NCBI RefSeq assembly: GCF_012843905.1
Contig: NZ_JABAGC010000002.1
Coordinates: 1-64,000, forward strand
Origin: Clostridium sp. SM-530-WT-3G
Lineage (GTDB): Bacteria; Bacillota; Clostridia; Clostridiales; Clostridiaceae
Reading direction: 5' to 3'
Length of the DNA stretch: 64,000 bases
In this document: piece by piece, positions 29,975 through 39,814 of the stretch
How positions within the stretch are numbered: position 1 is the first letter of the stretch
Layout of the letters: each line of letters begins with the position of its first letter
The notes under the pieces: generated by a model
What the model was told of the DNA's origin: nothing
Database searches by the model: none
What the model saw: only the letters and a program-made list of their open reading frames with translations
Position numbers and translations under genes: made by a program

Positions 29975-30325
29975 ATGGTTGGATTTTCAAACGAAAATGG
30001 TAATATAAGTTATTCAGAAGAAGTTTTAGCAAAAATTGTTGGTTTATCAACAATGGAGTGCTATGGCGTAGTTGGAATGGTTTCTAAAAGTGCCAGTGAA
30101 GGTCTTTGGGAACTTATGGGCATAGAAAATTTGAGCAAAGGTGTTAAGTTACAATTAACAGATGATGATAGATTACAGATTGAACTATTTATTATGGTTG
30201 AATACGGAACAAAAATTTCAGTTATTTCTAGCAACATTATACAAAAGGTACGTTATAATGTTGAAAATTATACAGGACTTAAAGTTTCATCCATAACAGT
30301 AAATGTGCAAGCGGTAAGAGTCTAG
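29975..30325 (+). CDS. Asp23/Gls24-family protein (YloU)
   Basis: This is a small cytoplasmic protein of the Asp23/Gls24 family, often linked to envelope stress or alkaline shock. Its molecular role is not settled. The 116-residue product shows the typical start GNISYSEEVLAKIVGLSTMECYGV and later strands ending SSITVNVQAV. AGGAGG lies 8 nt upstream. It precedes the fatty acid kinase-like gene after 13 nt, a pairing kept throughout Firmicutes. Confidence 0.9.
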   Translation: MVGFSNENGNISYSEEVLAKIVGLSTMECYGVVGMVSKSASEGLWELMGIENLSKGVKLQLTDDDRLQIELFIMVEYGTKISVISSNIIQKVRYNVENYTGLKVSSITVNVQAVRV

Positions 30326-30338
30326 GAGGTTAAACTAA

Positions 30339-32000
30339 ATGAATTATGAAAAAATAAATGGCCGTGATTTTTATAACATGGTTGTGAATGCTAGTAATAG
30401 ATTATTAGAAGAAAGTGATTTTGTAAATGCACTTAATGTTTTCCCAGTACCAGATGGTGATACAGGAACTAATATGTCTATGACATTTAAAGCGGCTGTT
30501 AAAGAAATAGAAAACATGGATAGTGACTCTATTGGAGAAGTTTCTAAAAAGTTAGCTAAAGGCGCTTTAATGGGAGCAAGAGGAAATTCAGGTGTTATCT
30601 TATCTCAAATCCTTAGAGGTATATCAAAAGGATTAGAAGGAAAAGATGAGGTGGATGTTGCTGAATTTTCAGTAGGACTTTTAGAAGGATCTAATGCAGC
30701 ATATAAAGCAGTTATGAGACCTACAGAAGGAACAATACTTTCAGTTGTAAGAGCAGCATCGGAAGCTGCTATCGCAAGTGAAGCTAAAGATATAGTAAGT
30801 TTAATGGAAGAAGTTACTGCAGAAGCTAAAATAATGCTAGATAAAACTCCAGAATTGTTACCTGCTTTAAAGAAGGCAAAAGTAGTAGATTCGGGTGGTA
30901 TGGGGCTTTATATAATCTTACAAGGAATGTATGAAGCGTTAAAAGATGATATTAAAGCAGAAATTAAAGACATTACTGCTGGTTCATCAGGTAAAGTTGG
31001 TGCACAGTCAACTGAAGAAGTAGATATTAAATTTGGATATTGTACTGAGTTTATAATTTTAGGAGATGCTAAAAAAGCTAAGGAATTCCAAGATAAAATA
31101 GAACCACTTGGTGATTCGATGATAGTAGTTGGATATGATGATGTTATAAAGACTCATATACACACTAATGATCCAGGAAAAGTTTTATCTTATGCTGTTC
31201 AATATGGTGAATTATCAAAAATTAAAATTGATAATATGAGAGAAGAGCATAGAGAATTATTAATGGATGCAGCTGATAAAAAAGAGAATGAAAAAGCTAA
31301 AGAAGCCAATGAGGCTGAAGAAGTAGCAACTTGTGATGAAGAGAAAAAATATGGATTTATAACAGTTGCTATGGGAAGTGGAATTTCAAATATATTCAAA
31401 GATTTAGGTGTTGACTACGTAATAGAAGGTGGTCAGACAATGAATCCATCAACACAAGATATGCTTGATGCAATAAGTAAAATAAATGCTGAACATATAT
31501 TTATATTACCTAATAATAAAAATATAATAATGGCAGCAAATCAAGCAGCAGAAATTTCAGAAAAAGATATTCGTGTAATACCAACTACAAGTATTCCTCA
31601 AGGTATAGCATGTGCTACAATGTTTAACCCAGACTGCGAGGTTGAAGAAAACTTTGAAGAACTAAAATATGCTATTGAAAGTGTTAAAACTGGATCTGTA
31701 ACTTATGCAGTAAGAGATACTGAAATTGATGGTATAAATATTAAAGAAGGCAACATGCTTGGTTTAATTGAAGGTAAAATCAAGGAAGTTGGTGAAAATA
31801 AAGAAGAAGTAGCAGCTAAAGTATTAGCTGATATGATAGATGATGATTGTGAACTTATCACTGTATATTGTGGTGAAGAAGTAACAGATGAAGAAGCTAA
31901 AAAGTTTGAAACTGAATTAAATGATAAATATGAAGATTTTGATATTCAATTCTATAAAGGAAATCAGCCATTATATTACTATTTAATTTCGGTAGAATAA
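30339..32000 (+). CDS. DAK2/DegV-like fatty acid kinase FakA-type protein (YloV)
   Basis: This is probably the kinase component of the fatty acid kinase system, which phosphorylates exogenous fatty acids bound to a FakB (DegV) partner. The 553-residue product has an N-terminal DhaL/DAK2 domain with the nucleotide and metal loop PDGDTGTNM (38-46) and ARGNSGVILSQI. A middle domain includes a His-containing THIHTNDPGK loop. A C-terminal DegV-like domain begins near residue 345. No FakB gene is seen in the window. A terminator follows. Confidence 0.9.
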   Translation: MNYEKINGRDFYNMVVNASNRLLEESDFVNALNVFPVPDGDTGTNMSMTFKAAVKEIENMDSDSIGEVSKKLAKGALMGARGNSGVILSQILRGISKGLEGKDEVDVAEFSVGLLEGSNAAYKAVMRPTEGTILSVVRAASEAAIASEAKDIVSLMEEVTAEAKIMLDKTPELLPALKKAKVVDSGGMGLYIILQGMYEALKDDIKAEIKDITAGSSGKVGAQSTEEVDIKFGYCTEFIILGDAKKAKEFQDKIEPLGDSMIVVGYDDVIKTHIHTNDPGKVLSYAVQYGELSKIKIDNMREEHRELLMDAADKKENEKAKEANEAEEVATCDEEKKYGFITVAMGSGISNIFKDLGVDYVIEGGQTMNPSTQDMLDAISKINAEHIFILPNNKNIIMAANQAAEISEKDIRVIPTTSIPQGIACATMFNPDCEVEENFEELKYAIESVKTGSVTYAVRDTEIDGINIKEGNMLGLIEGKIKEVGENKEEVAAKVLADMIDDDCELITVYCGEEVTDEEAKKFETELNDKYEDFDIQFYKGNQPLYYYLISVE

Positions 32001-32028
32001 AAGGAACACCTTAGGGTGTTCTTTTTTT
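32001..32028 (+). terminator. terminator after the FakA-type gene
   Basis: GAACACC (32004-32010) pairs with GGTGTTC (32015-32021) around a TTAG loop, and a run of seven T residues follows. Confidence 0.92.
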
Positions 32029-32056
32029 GCATAAAATATAATTTATACATTGTTCA

Positions 32057-32084
32057 TTGTCAATTATAAAAATAGTGGTATAAT
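32057..32084 (+). promoter_or_regulatory. sigma-A-type promoter of recG
   Basis: TTGTCA at 32057-32062 and TATAAT at 32079-32084 have a 16-bp spacer. Confidence 0.65.
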
Positions 32085-32181
32085 GTACAACGGATATTAT
32101 TTATAGAAAATAAATTTAAAAGTTATTATGTATTATATTCATTGCGTAATAGTAATTTAATACATGATAAAAGGAGAAATT

Positions 32182-34215
32182 ATGGATATATACAGTAATA
32201 TTTCATCATTAAAAGGTGTTGGCCCGAAGGCGACTGAAAAATTAAATAGATGTGGAATTTTTAATATTTTAGATATACTTTTGTATTTTCCGAGAGATTA
32301 TGAATTTGTAGATGGAAATGCTGAATTTGAAAATATTGATGGTGAGGAAAAGCAGATTCTAAAATGTGAAGTGCAGCTTTTTAAAAAAGATATAAGAACA
32401 AGAAATGGTAAGATATTGACCACAATTGATTTTAATTATGGAGGACATAAAGTAACTGCAAAATGGTTTAATCAGCCTTATGTAAAGAACAATTATACAA
32501 GAGGAAAATCTTATAACCTTATGGGTAAATTTAAAAGAGTAGGGAATACTTTAGAAGTAATAGGTCCTGTAATTGCATGTGATGAGGCTATGTCTAGTGA
32601 GATACTTCCTAAATATCCGTTAAAGGGGGATATAAGTAATAAGTTGTTTGAAAAGCTTATTAATCAAATATTAGGATCTATGGATATAAAAGAAAATTTA
32701 CCACAGGAAATTTTAGATAAATATAAGCTTATATCTTTAAATGATGCTATAAGAAGCATTCATTTCCCAAAAAATAGAGATATGCTTGAAAAAGCTAAAA
32801 CAAGATTGAAATTTCAAGAGCTATTTACATATTCTCTTAAACTTCTTCTTCTAAAATATCAACTTAAAAAAAGTACTAACGGTATTTCCTTTGAATGGGC
32901 TGAGGAATTAAGAGATTTTAAAGAAAAGCTGCCATTTCCACTTACAAATGCCCAGACGAAAGTAGTAAGAGATATTTTAAGAGATCAAAAAGCAAGTGCA
33001 CCTATGAATAGACTAGTACAAGGAGATGTAGGAAGTGGAAAGACTATTGTAGCTTTAATTGCAATATTTAATGTTATTCAAAATGGATATCAGTGTGTAC
33101 TTATGGCTCCAACAGAAATTCTGGCTACACAACATTATGAAGAAGCTAAGAAATTATTTGCTGATTATGATATAGAGATTGAATTATTAACAGGTGGAAC
33201 TAGTATTAAAGAAAAGAGAAGAATAAAAGATAGAATAAAAAATGAAAATCCTATTTTAGTGATTGGAACTCATGCTTTATTCCAAGAAGATGTTGAATTT
33301 GGAAAGCTAGGTCTTATAATAACAGATGAGCAGCATAGATTTGGGGTAGAACAAAGAAGCAAGCTTATGAATAAAGGAAGAAAAGCAGATTGTCTTGTAA
33401 TGACAGCAACACCAATTCCAAGAACATTAGCTTTATATATGTATTCTGATTTGGATGTTTCTATAATTGATGAGCTTCCACCAGGCAGAAAAAAGATAGA
33501 AACTAGATTTTATGAAGATTCCAAGAGAGATATAGGGTATGAACTTGCATATGATGAAATTAAAAATGGAAGACAAGTGTATATTGTATGTCCTCTTATA
33601 GAAGAAGATGAAAAGGAAGAATTAAATTCTGTAGAAACTGTATATAATAGGGTTACAGAAGGTGTTTTTAGAAATCTTAGAGTTGAAATTCTTCATGGTA
33701 AAATGAAAGGAAGCGAAAAAGAGGAAATAATAAAGAGATTCAAGAATCATGAATTAGATGTTATTATTTCAACTACAGTTATAGAAGTTGGAGTTAATGT
33801 TCCTAATGCATCAGTAATGATTATTGAAAATGCTGAAAGATTCGGATTAGCGCAGTTACATCAGTTAAGAGGAAGAGTTGGAAGAGGTCAATATGCATCA
33901 TATTGTATACTTATAGCGAAAGCAAAGAGTAATATTACTAAAAAGAGAATGAACATAATGGTTGAATCAAGTGATGGATTTTTAATTTCAGAAGAAGATC
34001 TTAAGCTTAGGGGAGCAGGAGAAATGTTTGGGAGAAAACAGAGTGGAGATGAAGGATTTGTACTTGCAAACATTTATGATGATATGAATATTTTAAGGTG
34101 TGCAAGAATGGAAGCGGACAATATACTGCATAATGATACAGAATTAAATAGAGAATTAATAAATGAAATAAGTAAAAGTCTTCAAAAGAGCAGTAAATAT
34201 ATATGTTTCAATTAA
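32182..34215 (+). CDS. recG: ATP-dependent DNA helicase RecG
   Basis: RecG remodels stalled forks and Holliday junctions. The 677-residue product has an N-terminal wedge/OB domain beginning with a helix-hairpin stretch (LKGVGPKATEKL). The helicase core has Walker A GDVGSGKT near 281-288, TDEQHRFGVEQR (DEQH box) and MTATPIPRTLAL. The C-terminal motif VI is QLRGRVGRG. The start at 32182 has AAGGAG 5 nt upstream. An in-frame ATG at 32164 precedes that site and is not used in this call. Confidence 0.96.
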   Translation: MDIYSNISSLKGVGPKATEKLNRCGIFNILDILLYFPRDYEFVDGNAEFENIDGEEKQILKCEVQLFKKDIRTRNGKILTTIDFNYGGHKVTAKWFNQPYVKNNYTRGKSYNLMGKFKRVGNTLEVIGPVIACDEAMSSEILPKYPLKGDISNKLFEKLINQILGSMDIKENLPQEILDKYKLISLNDAIRSIHFPKNRDMLEKAKTRLKFQELFTYSLKLLLLKYQLKKSTNGISFEWAEELRDFKEKLPFPLTNAQTKVVRDILRDQKASAPMNRLVQGDVGSGKTIVALIAIFNVIQNGYQCVLMAPTEILATQHYEEAKKLFADYDIEIELLTGGTSIKEKRRIKDRIKNENPILVIGTHALFQEDVEFGKLGLIITDEQHRFGVEQRSKLMNKGRKADCLVMTATPIPRTLALYMYSDLDVSIIDELPPGRKKIETRFYEDSKRDIGYELAYDEIKNGRQVYIVCPLIEEDEKEELNSVETVYNRVTEGVFRNLRVEILHGKMKGSEKEEIIKRFKNHELDVIISTTVIEVGVNVPNASVMIIENAERFGLAQLHQLRGRVGRGQYASYCILIAKAKSNITKKRMNIMVESSDGFLISEEDLKLRGAGEMFGRKQSGDEGFVLANIYDDMNILRCARMEADNILHNDTELNRELINEISKSLQKSSKYICFN

Positions 34216-34280
34216 TTTGAAATATTATTATAAATTATGTTAATATAATAAATATATACCGTTAAGGGAGGAAATTAATT

Positions 34281-34829
34281 TTGAGAATAATAGCAGGAAA
34301 AGCAAGAGGACATAAACTAATATCTCCAGCAACAATGGAAACAAGACCAACATTAGATAGAGTTAAAGAAGCAATGTTTAGTTCTATCCAATTATACTTA
34401 CCTGAAGCTGAAGTAGTAGATGTATTTGCAGGTACAGGTAGTTTAGGTTTAGAAGCAGCAAGCAGAGGAGCAAAGGAAGTTTATTTATTTGACAAAAGTG
34501 ATACTACTTTTCCTTTATTAAAACAAAATGTTGAAAACTTAAAATTCCAAGACTTTTGTTTTCCAATGAATATTGATGCATATGTAGGTTTAAAAAATCT
34601 TGCATCTAAAGGGAAGAAGTTTGATGTGATTTTTATTGATCCACCTTATTGTAGAGAAATGATTCCTGAAGCAATGAAAATAGTTTATGAAAATGGGCTT
34701 TTAGCTGAAGATGGAATAATAGTAACTAAAATAGATTCGATTGAAGAAATATATGAAGGTTATGAAAGTATTAAATTAAAGAAGAGTAAAAAGTACGGTA
34801 ATACAACTGTATGTTATTATAAGTGTTAG
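34281..34829 (+). CDS. rsmD: 16S rRNA m2G966 methyltransferase RsmD
   Basis: RsmD methylates N2 of guanine 966 in 16S rRNA. The 182-residue product begins [13 protein letters not shown]. It has [18 protein letters not shown], the SAM-binding [13 protein letters not shown] and the catalytic IDPPY motif. It starts with TTG at 34281, with GGGAGG about 9 nt upstream. coaD follows after 11 nt, the usual rsmD-coaD pair. Confidence 0.94.
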   Translation: MRIIAGKARGHKLISPATMETRPTLDRVKEAMFSSIQLYLPEAEVVDVFAGTGSLGLEAASRGAKEVYLFDKSDTTFPLLKQNVENLKFQDFCFPMNIDAYVGLKNLASKGKKFDVIFIDPPYCREMIPEAMKIVYENGLLAEDGIIVTKIDSIEEIYEGYESIKLKKSKKYGNTTVCYYKC

Positions 34830-34840
34830 GAGATTTGTTA

Positions 34841-35320
34841 ATGAAAGTAGCAGTTTACCCAGGAAGCTTTGATCCAATAACAAATGGGCACCTTGATATA
34901 ATAAAACGAGGTGCTAAGATTTTTGATGAGATCATTGTAGCTGTATTAGTAAATATTGATAAAAAATATTTATTTGAAACAAATGAAAGAGTTGAACTTA
35001 TAAAAAGAGTTACTAAAGATATGGAAAATGTAAAAGTGGTAAGTTTTAATGGACTTTTAGTTGACTTTTTAAAAGAATATAATGCTAGTATTCTTTTAAA
35101 AGGTCTTAGAAATTCTATTGATTTTGAGTATGAATTACAGATGGCATTTATAAATAATCAACTGGATTCTAATGTTGAGACTATATGTATGATGAGTTCG
35201 GCTGAAAATTTACATATAAGTTCTTCCGGTGTAAAGCAGGTTGCAAAGTTTGGCGGTAATATTACAGGGTTAGTTCCACTAGAAATAGTAGGGGATATAC
35301 TCGATAGAATAAAAAATTAA
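34841..35320 (+). CDS. coaD: phosphopantetheine adenylyltransferase
   Basis: CoaD makes dephospho-CoA from 4'-phosphopantetheine and ATP. The 159-residue product begins [20 protein letters not shown], which carries the nucleotidyltransferase TxGH motif (TNGH). It later has [13 protein letters not shown] and ISSSGVKQ. The start at 34841 has AGGAG 8 nt upstream. An earlier in-frame ATG at 34823 overlaps rsmD. With coaBC at 16256-17440, the window encodes three of the five CoA steps. Confidence 0.96.
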   Translation: MKVAVYPGSFDPITNGHLDIIKRGAKIFDEIIVAVLVNIDKKYLFETNERVELIKRVTKDMENVKVVSFNGLLVDFLKEYNASILLKGLRNSIDFEYELQMAFINNQLDSNVETICMMSSAENLHISSSGVKQVAKFGGNITGLVPLEIVGDILDRIKN

Positions 35321-35333
35321 AGGAGTGTTTTAA

Positions 35334-35876
35334 GTGGATAATATGGATGTAAATATTATTGAACTACTTGAGTATTTACAAGACTTAGTTGAAAATTCAG
35401 CGAAAGTACCTATGAGTGGCAAAATAATGTTGGATAAAAGAGAACTTTTAGAAACTATAGATCAAATAATAAACTACCTTCCAGATCAGTTAAAAAAAGC
35501 ACAGTGGGTATTAGGTGAAAAAGAGCGAATATTAAAGGAAGCTAAAAAGGAATACGAGTCTGTAAAAAAAGAAACTGAAAGTATGATGAAAAAAAATGTG
35601 GAAAGTCATGATTTTGTTAGAGAAGCAAAAATTAGAGCAGAAGAAATAATAGCCTCAGCTCAGAGAGATGCTAAGGCCATTAGATTAGGATCAAGAGATT
35701 ATTCGGATGAAATTTTAAGTCAATTAAATAGGGAAATAGAGAATCAGAAAATTATACTGATAAAAAATCTTCAAAGTAGTTTTGAAACTGTTGCAAATGA
35801 CATAGATAGAACTTTAAGTGATGTTGATAATGTTATTAAAGATAATATTAAAGAATTAAGAGACATGAAAAAATAA
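35334..35876 (+). CDS. coiled-coil protein of unknown function downstream of coaD
   Basis: The 180-residue product has a short N-terminal helical region (IELLEYLQDLVENSAKVP), then long charged helices rich in Lys, Glu and Ala (about 60-125), then another amphipathic helix to the end. There is no signal peptide, membrane segment or recognisable catalytic motif. Similar proteins are annotated loosely as ATPase in clostridia, but no P-loop is visible here. The GTG start has AGGAG 8 nt upstream. It follows coaD after 13 nt and its 3' end overlaps that of ylbJ on the other strand by 21 bp. The overall look resembles DivIVA-like or ATP-synthase stalk coiled coils, but function is unknown. Confidence 0.75.
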   Translation: MDNMDVNIIELLEYLQDLVENSAKVPMSGKIMLDKRELLETIDQIINYLPDQLKKAQWVLGEKERILKEAKKEYESVKKETESMMKKNVESHDFVREAKIRAEEIIASAQRDAKAIRLGSRDYSDEILSQLNREIENQKIILIKNLQSSFETVANDIDRTLSDVDNVIKDNIKELRDMKK

Positions 35877-37025
35877 TCTATATATTAAATTACATGTAAA
35901 TGTTAGTACAAGCAATAAAATTGCTGGCAAGATAGATAGATAAGAATTTAACAATGTAACATGAATACTGCTTGTGTAAACACTTGATGGTATTGCTAAA
36001 GTGAGACCGTATGTTATAAAAAAACTTAAAATACCCTGAATTAATTTGAAAAATATATATTTGCTATAATGTATATTTGTTTCACTGACAAATGAACTTA
36101 CTTGTGCTATTATTGCAAGGCCTGAAAAAGAACATAAGAAGCTTATGATACTTATTTTTAGTGGAATTGATACAGGAAGATTGGAAATAATATTACAGCC
36201 ATTTGTTATTTCTATACTTCCTAAAAAGATTCCATATATTATTTGAGAAATACAATTTATAATATTTCCTAGATAATTAAAGATAAATGAGATATATTGA
36301 CTCTTTTTTATTAATGAAATTATAACTGAAAAAATTACTATAAATCCACCAATAGTAAGTACTGTATTAATTGCATTTTCAACAGCAGATTTTATTGCAG
36401 TACCAAAATTTGAGGTGGTATTTTTATAAGAAGGAAGATGATATTCTTGTATAACATCCTTCTTTTTTTTTGTAATTAATCCAATTATAAAACATGATAC
36501 ATAATTACTTATAAGCATTATATATCCTAAAGAAGCATTGTTTAGTAATGCAGCACCTACAGAACCAACTAAAAATAATGGTCCTACATTTGAGGCTATA
36601 TTTAATAAGCGCTCATATTCGTTTTTTTCTATATATCCCATTTTGTAAATATCAGAAGAATATTTTGCACCTAAAGGATATCCGCATAGCATACTAGCAA
36701 CTATAGGGAATGAACTATTTTTTGAAAGGCCTAAAGGCCTGCATATTAAAGGACCTAGAATTTTTGAATATAGTTCAATACCATTATAAGATATAAGCAA
36801 GTTGCATATTATAACAAATGGAAATGTAGTTGGTAGTATTGCTTTATACCACAATTTACAGCCATCAAGTGCTGCAGGAATGCATGTCTTTATATTTATA
36901 GTGAATAAAACTATTAAAATAGAAATAATAATACAGAAAATTATATTTTTATCCATATTCAACTGTTTTATAAGTAGAATTATCAGTAGAATAATTAATA
37001 AACACAAGATTATAATCACAGTCAT
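35856..37025 (-). CDS. ylbJ: sporulation integral membrane protein YlbJ
   Basis: YlbJ is a multi-pass membrane protein needed for normal spore formation in Bacillus. Its transport role is unproven. The 389-residue product has about ten hydrophobic segments. It shows the nucleoside-recognition/gate-like features of the family: SMLCGYPLGAKYSSDIY, NIASNVGPLFLVGSVG and a later EITNGC. AGGGGTGA lies 6 nt before the start on the minus strand. It lies downstream of tmcAL on the same strand, with 200 bp between them, as in Bacillus where ylbJ and ylbM are close. Confidence 0.9.
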   Translation of the reverse strand: MTVIIILCLLIILLIILLIKQLNMDKNIIFCIIISILIVLFTINIKTCIPAALDGCKLWYKAILPTTFPFVIICNLLISYNGIELYSKILGPLICRPLGLSKNSSFPIVASMLCGYPLGAKYSSDIYKMGYIEKNEYERLLNIASNVGPLFLVGSVGAALLNNASLGYIMLISNYVSCFIIGLITKKKKDVIQEYHLPSYKNTTSNFGTAIKSAVENAINTVLTIGGFIVIFSVIISLIKKSQYISFIFNYLGNIINCISQIIYGIFLGSIEITNGCNIISNLPVSIPLKISIISFLCSFSGLAIIAQVSSFVSETNIHYSKYIFFKLIQGILSFFITYGLTLAIPSSVYTSSIHVTLLNSYLSILPAILLLVLTFTCNLIYRLFFHVS

Positions 37026-37098
37026 AGAATCACCCCTATCTATAAAGGACGAGTAAGAATAACGTAATATCTAAAAAAGCTGCTTATAAAATTTTTTA

Positions 37099-37137
37099 TT
37101 TACGGGTAACTGCTAGTTGATCACAGATTACCCATAA
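37099..37137. other. stem-loop between tmcAL and ylbJ
   Basis: An imperfect stem of about 14 bp (37099-37112 with 37124-37137) holds the GGGTAA/TTACCC core. On the minus strand it is followed by an AT-rich but weak tail, so it may be a leaky terminator of tmcAL ahead of ylbJ. Confidence 0.45.
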
Positions 37138-37225
37138 ATGAGATTATTTTATTGCATAAATTGTAGATATTGTTCAGTAACTCGTACTATTTTTATTTCT
37201 ATTCCTATGATTATGTAAATAACTT

Positions 37226-38422
37226 TTATATTATGATAGGTCCATTAAAATAATCTGCCATTGGATTTATATGGTTATTTAAAACTGAATATGCCTTCGT
37301 ACCTAAAATATCGAGTTTTAAATGATCACATAAATTATTTTTTGGAATTTTAGTTATTATATCAATGGTTGAAGTTTTTTTCATTTTTTTTAAGATTTCA
37401 CGTCCAGTATTATTAAAAGCAAGCACCCGTGCATATGGAGCTGGTGATTTTGCAAGCTTTAATAAATCATAATTTTCTAAATTTAAAAAACATTGAGCCA
37501 GTATTCTGTTTATTCGTGTATAAGTATATCTCTTGCTTTTAACAGATAATATAAGCTGGTCTAAAGAATTTGAGGAAAGTATTTCTTTGTAAATTTTATT
37601 ATCAAGACCTTCGGATACATCAGGAAGAGAGGCTAATGCATTTTCATTTGTAAGTAGTTTATATTTTATATACTTAAACATATCTTCTTCGAAAGTAAAC
37701 TTATAATTATTTTGATGTAAGTTATTTAGTATAGCAAAACTTTCTTCAGTTAAAACATCTCCTAATAAATCTATAGAGTTTTCTTTAAGATGTTTTCTTA
37801 TTGAGGTTGCTGAAGCAAATGATTTGCTTAAAGTTTCTTCATTATAAGAAGAACCTTCTCGTTTAAGAGTTTTAGGTATGATTTTGCTGTTTAAGGATTT
37901 TATTGCTTTAATATATTCTATTCCTAATATATTGTTGGAATTTGATAATACTTCTTTTACATTTTCATTTTTTAAGTATTGGTCTAAAGCAATGGATCTG
38001 CTTGAATGGAATGGAAATCCATTATCTAAATGCTTTTTTAAAAGTTTTTTATATTCTAAAGGTTCATTTGAAAGTACATCTGCAATAGAATCTAAAACAT
38101 CAATATTGCCATGTTCACTTCCAAAATAAACTGTATCTATTATTCCTAAATTGTTTAAAAGTGAAATGCCTCCAAATGCGAAATATTCCGCTGAAGAAAT
38201 TGAATATACTAATGGTAGTTCAATTACTAAATCTACTCCGTTCTTAACAGCCATTTCTGCACGTTTCCATTTGTCAACTATTGCTGGTATTCCTCTTTGC
38301 ATAAAATTACCACTCATTACACATACTACACCTGAAGACTTTGTATCTTTTTTGCAGTGTAATAAATGATATGCATGGCCTTTGTGAAATGGATTATATT
38401 CAGTAATAATTCCTGTAATCAT
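37226..38422 (-). CDS. tmcAL: tRNA(Met) cytidine acetate ligase TmcAL (YlbM)
   Basis: TmcAL uses acetate and ATP to acetylate the wobble cytidine of elongator tRNA-Met. The 398-residue product begins MITGIITEYNPFHKGHAYHL, with the nucleotidyltransferase HxGH motif at residues 13-16. It then has VVCVMSGNFMQRGIPAIVDKW in two family blocks and ELPLVYSISSAEYFA. The C-terminal half is helical. AAGAGGTGA lies before the start on the minus strand. Using acetate as substrate is notable beside the pta-ackA genes, which diverge from it. That link is inference. Confidence 0.94.
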   Translation of the reverse strand: MITGIITEYNPFHKGHAYHLLHCKKDTKSSGVVCVMSGNFMQRGIPAIVDKWKRAEMAVKNGVDLVIELPLVYSISSAEYFAFGGISLLNNLGIIDTVYFGSEHGNIDVLDSIADVLSNEPLEYKKLLKKHLDNGFPFHSSRSIALDQYLKNENVKEVLSNSNNILGIEYIKAIKSLNSKIIPKTLKREGSSYNEETLSKSFASATSIRKHLKENSIDLLGDVLTEESFAILNNLHQNNYKFTFEEDMFKYIKYKLLTNENALASLPDVSEGLDNKIYKEILSSNSLDQLILSVKSKRYTYTRINRILAQCFLNLENYDLLKLAKSPAPYARVLAFNNTGREILKKMKKTSTIDIITKIPKNNLCDHLKLDILGTKAYSVLNNHINPMADYFNGPIII

Positions 38423-38767
38423 GAATTCACCTCTTTTTTATAAAGTTAATTGAATATTATTTATTATAGACTGAAAAAATATATTTATAAAGGAAATTAT
38501 TACTGTAATTTTTTTATAAAATAAGTATAAAAAGTATTATGTTAAAAATGTTTACAGTGGTATTTTTGCTTGATTTTATCAAATTAAAAAATATTTTTTA
38601 ATTGTTAAAAAAAAAACTTTTAGCCTATGTGTATTTTTAAGGTTAATTGTCTGATAATTTTGATTATTTTAAATCTAAAGAATTCTATTTTCTAGTTGAA
38701 AATGCTAGAGTTATAGGAGTATATTAGTTATAAAAGAGATACGATTAGTGAAAGGAGAACTCAAATT
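38423..38767. other. divergent intergenic region tmcAL/pta
   Basis: This 345-bp AT-rich region separates divergent genes. It contains a perfect 22-bp AT-only palindrome at 38582-38603 and a candidate pta promoter near its right end. I see no gene or known RNA in it. Confidence 0.5.
38696..38725 (+). promoter_or_regulatory. possible promoter of pta-ackA
   Basis: TTGAAA at 38696-38701 and TATATT at 38720-38725 have an 18-bp spacer. Confidence 0.45.
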
Positions 38768-39769
38768 ATGAAACTCATGGAAAAAATTTGGGAAGCAGCA
38801 AAATCAGACAGAAAGAAGATAGTTCTTCCAGAAGGAAACGAAGAAAGAACTATAGCAGCTGCGCAAAAAATTAATAGTTTAGGATTAGCATATCCTATAT
38901 TAATTGGGAATAGAGAAGAAATAATAGCTAAGGCTACTGAATTAGATGTAGATTTAACAGGTGTAGAAATTATAGATCCAGAACAATCAGAAAACTTAGG
39001 TAAATACATAGAAGGTTTCTATGAACTAAGAAAAGCAAAAGGTGTAACAATGGAAAAGGCTGAAAAAATAGTTAGAGATCCATTATACTTTGCTACAATG
39101 ATGGTAAAATTAGATGATGCTGATGGAATGGTTTCTGGAGCAGTTCATACAACTGGTGATTTATTAAGACCAGGGTTACAAATAATAAAAACAGCACCAG
39201 GAGTATCTTGTGTATCAAGCTTTTTCATAATGGAAGTTCCAAATTCACCATACGGAGATAATGGTTTATTATTCTTTGCAGACTGTGCTGTTAATCCAGT
39301 CCCAAATGAAGATCAATTAGCGTCAATAGCAATAGCTACTGCTGATAATGCAAAACATCTTGCAAAGATGGATCCTAAGGTAGCTATGTTATCATTCTCA
39401 ACTATGGGAAGTGCAGATCATGAAGTTGTAGATAAAGTAAGAAATGCAACAAAGAAAGCAAAAGAATTAAGACCAGACTTAAATATTGATGGTGAATTAC
39501 AATTAGATGCTGCAATAGTACCAAAGGTTGCAAAACAAAAAGCACCAGAAAGTAAGGTTGCAGGAAATGCCAATGTATTAGTATTCCCAGACTTACAAGC
39601 TGGTAATATAGGATATAAATTAGTTCAAAGATTTGCAAATGCAGAAGCAATTGGACCAGTTTGTCAAGGATTTGCTAAACCAATAAATGACTTATCTAGA
39701 GGCTGTAGTTCTGAAGATATAGTTAATGTTGTAGCATTAACAGCTGTTCAAGCTCAAGCAACAAAATAA
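38768..39769 (+). CDS. pta: phosphate acetyltransferase
   Basis: Pta converts acetyl-CoA and phosphate to acetyl phosphate, the first step of the ATP-yielding acetate branch of fermentation. The 333-residue product is the short single-domain form. It has IVLPEGNEERTIAAAQKI, DGMVSGAVHTTGDLLRPGLQ and a C-terminal VFPDLQAGNIGYKLVQR, all diagnostic. AAAGGAG lies about 10 nt before the ATG. ackA follows after 45 nt, so the two steps are co-transcribed. Confidence 0.96.
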   Translation: MKLMEKIWEAAKSDRKKIVLPEGNEERTIAAAQKINSLGLAYPILIGNREEIIAKATELDVDLTGVEIIDPEQSENLGKYIEGFYELRKAKGVTMEKAEKIVRDPLYFATMMVKLDDADGMVSGAVHTTGDLLRPGLQIIKTAPGVSCVSSFFIMEVPNSPYGDNGLLFFADCAVNPVPNEDQLASIAIATADNAKHLAKMDPKVAMLSFSTMGSADHEVVDKVRNATKKAKELRPDLNIDGELQLDAAIVPKVAKQKAPESKVAGNANVLVFPDLQAGNIGYKLVQRFANAEAIGPVCQGFAKPINDLSRGCSSEDIVNVVALTAVQAQATK

Positions 39770-39814
39770 AAAAATAATTAATTAGAATTAATACTAAGAG
39801 GAGTGTTGTCAATT

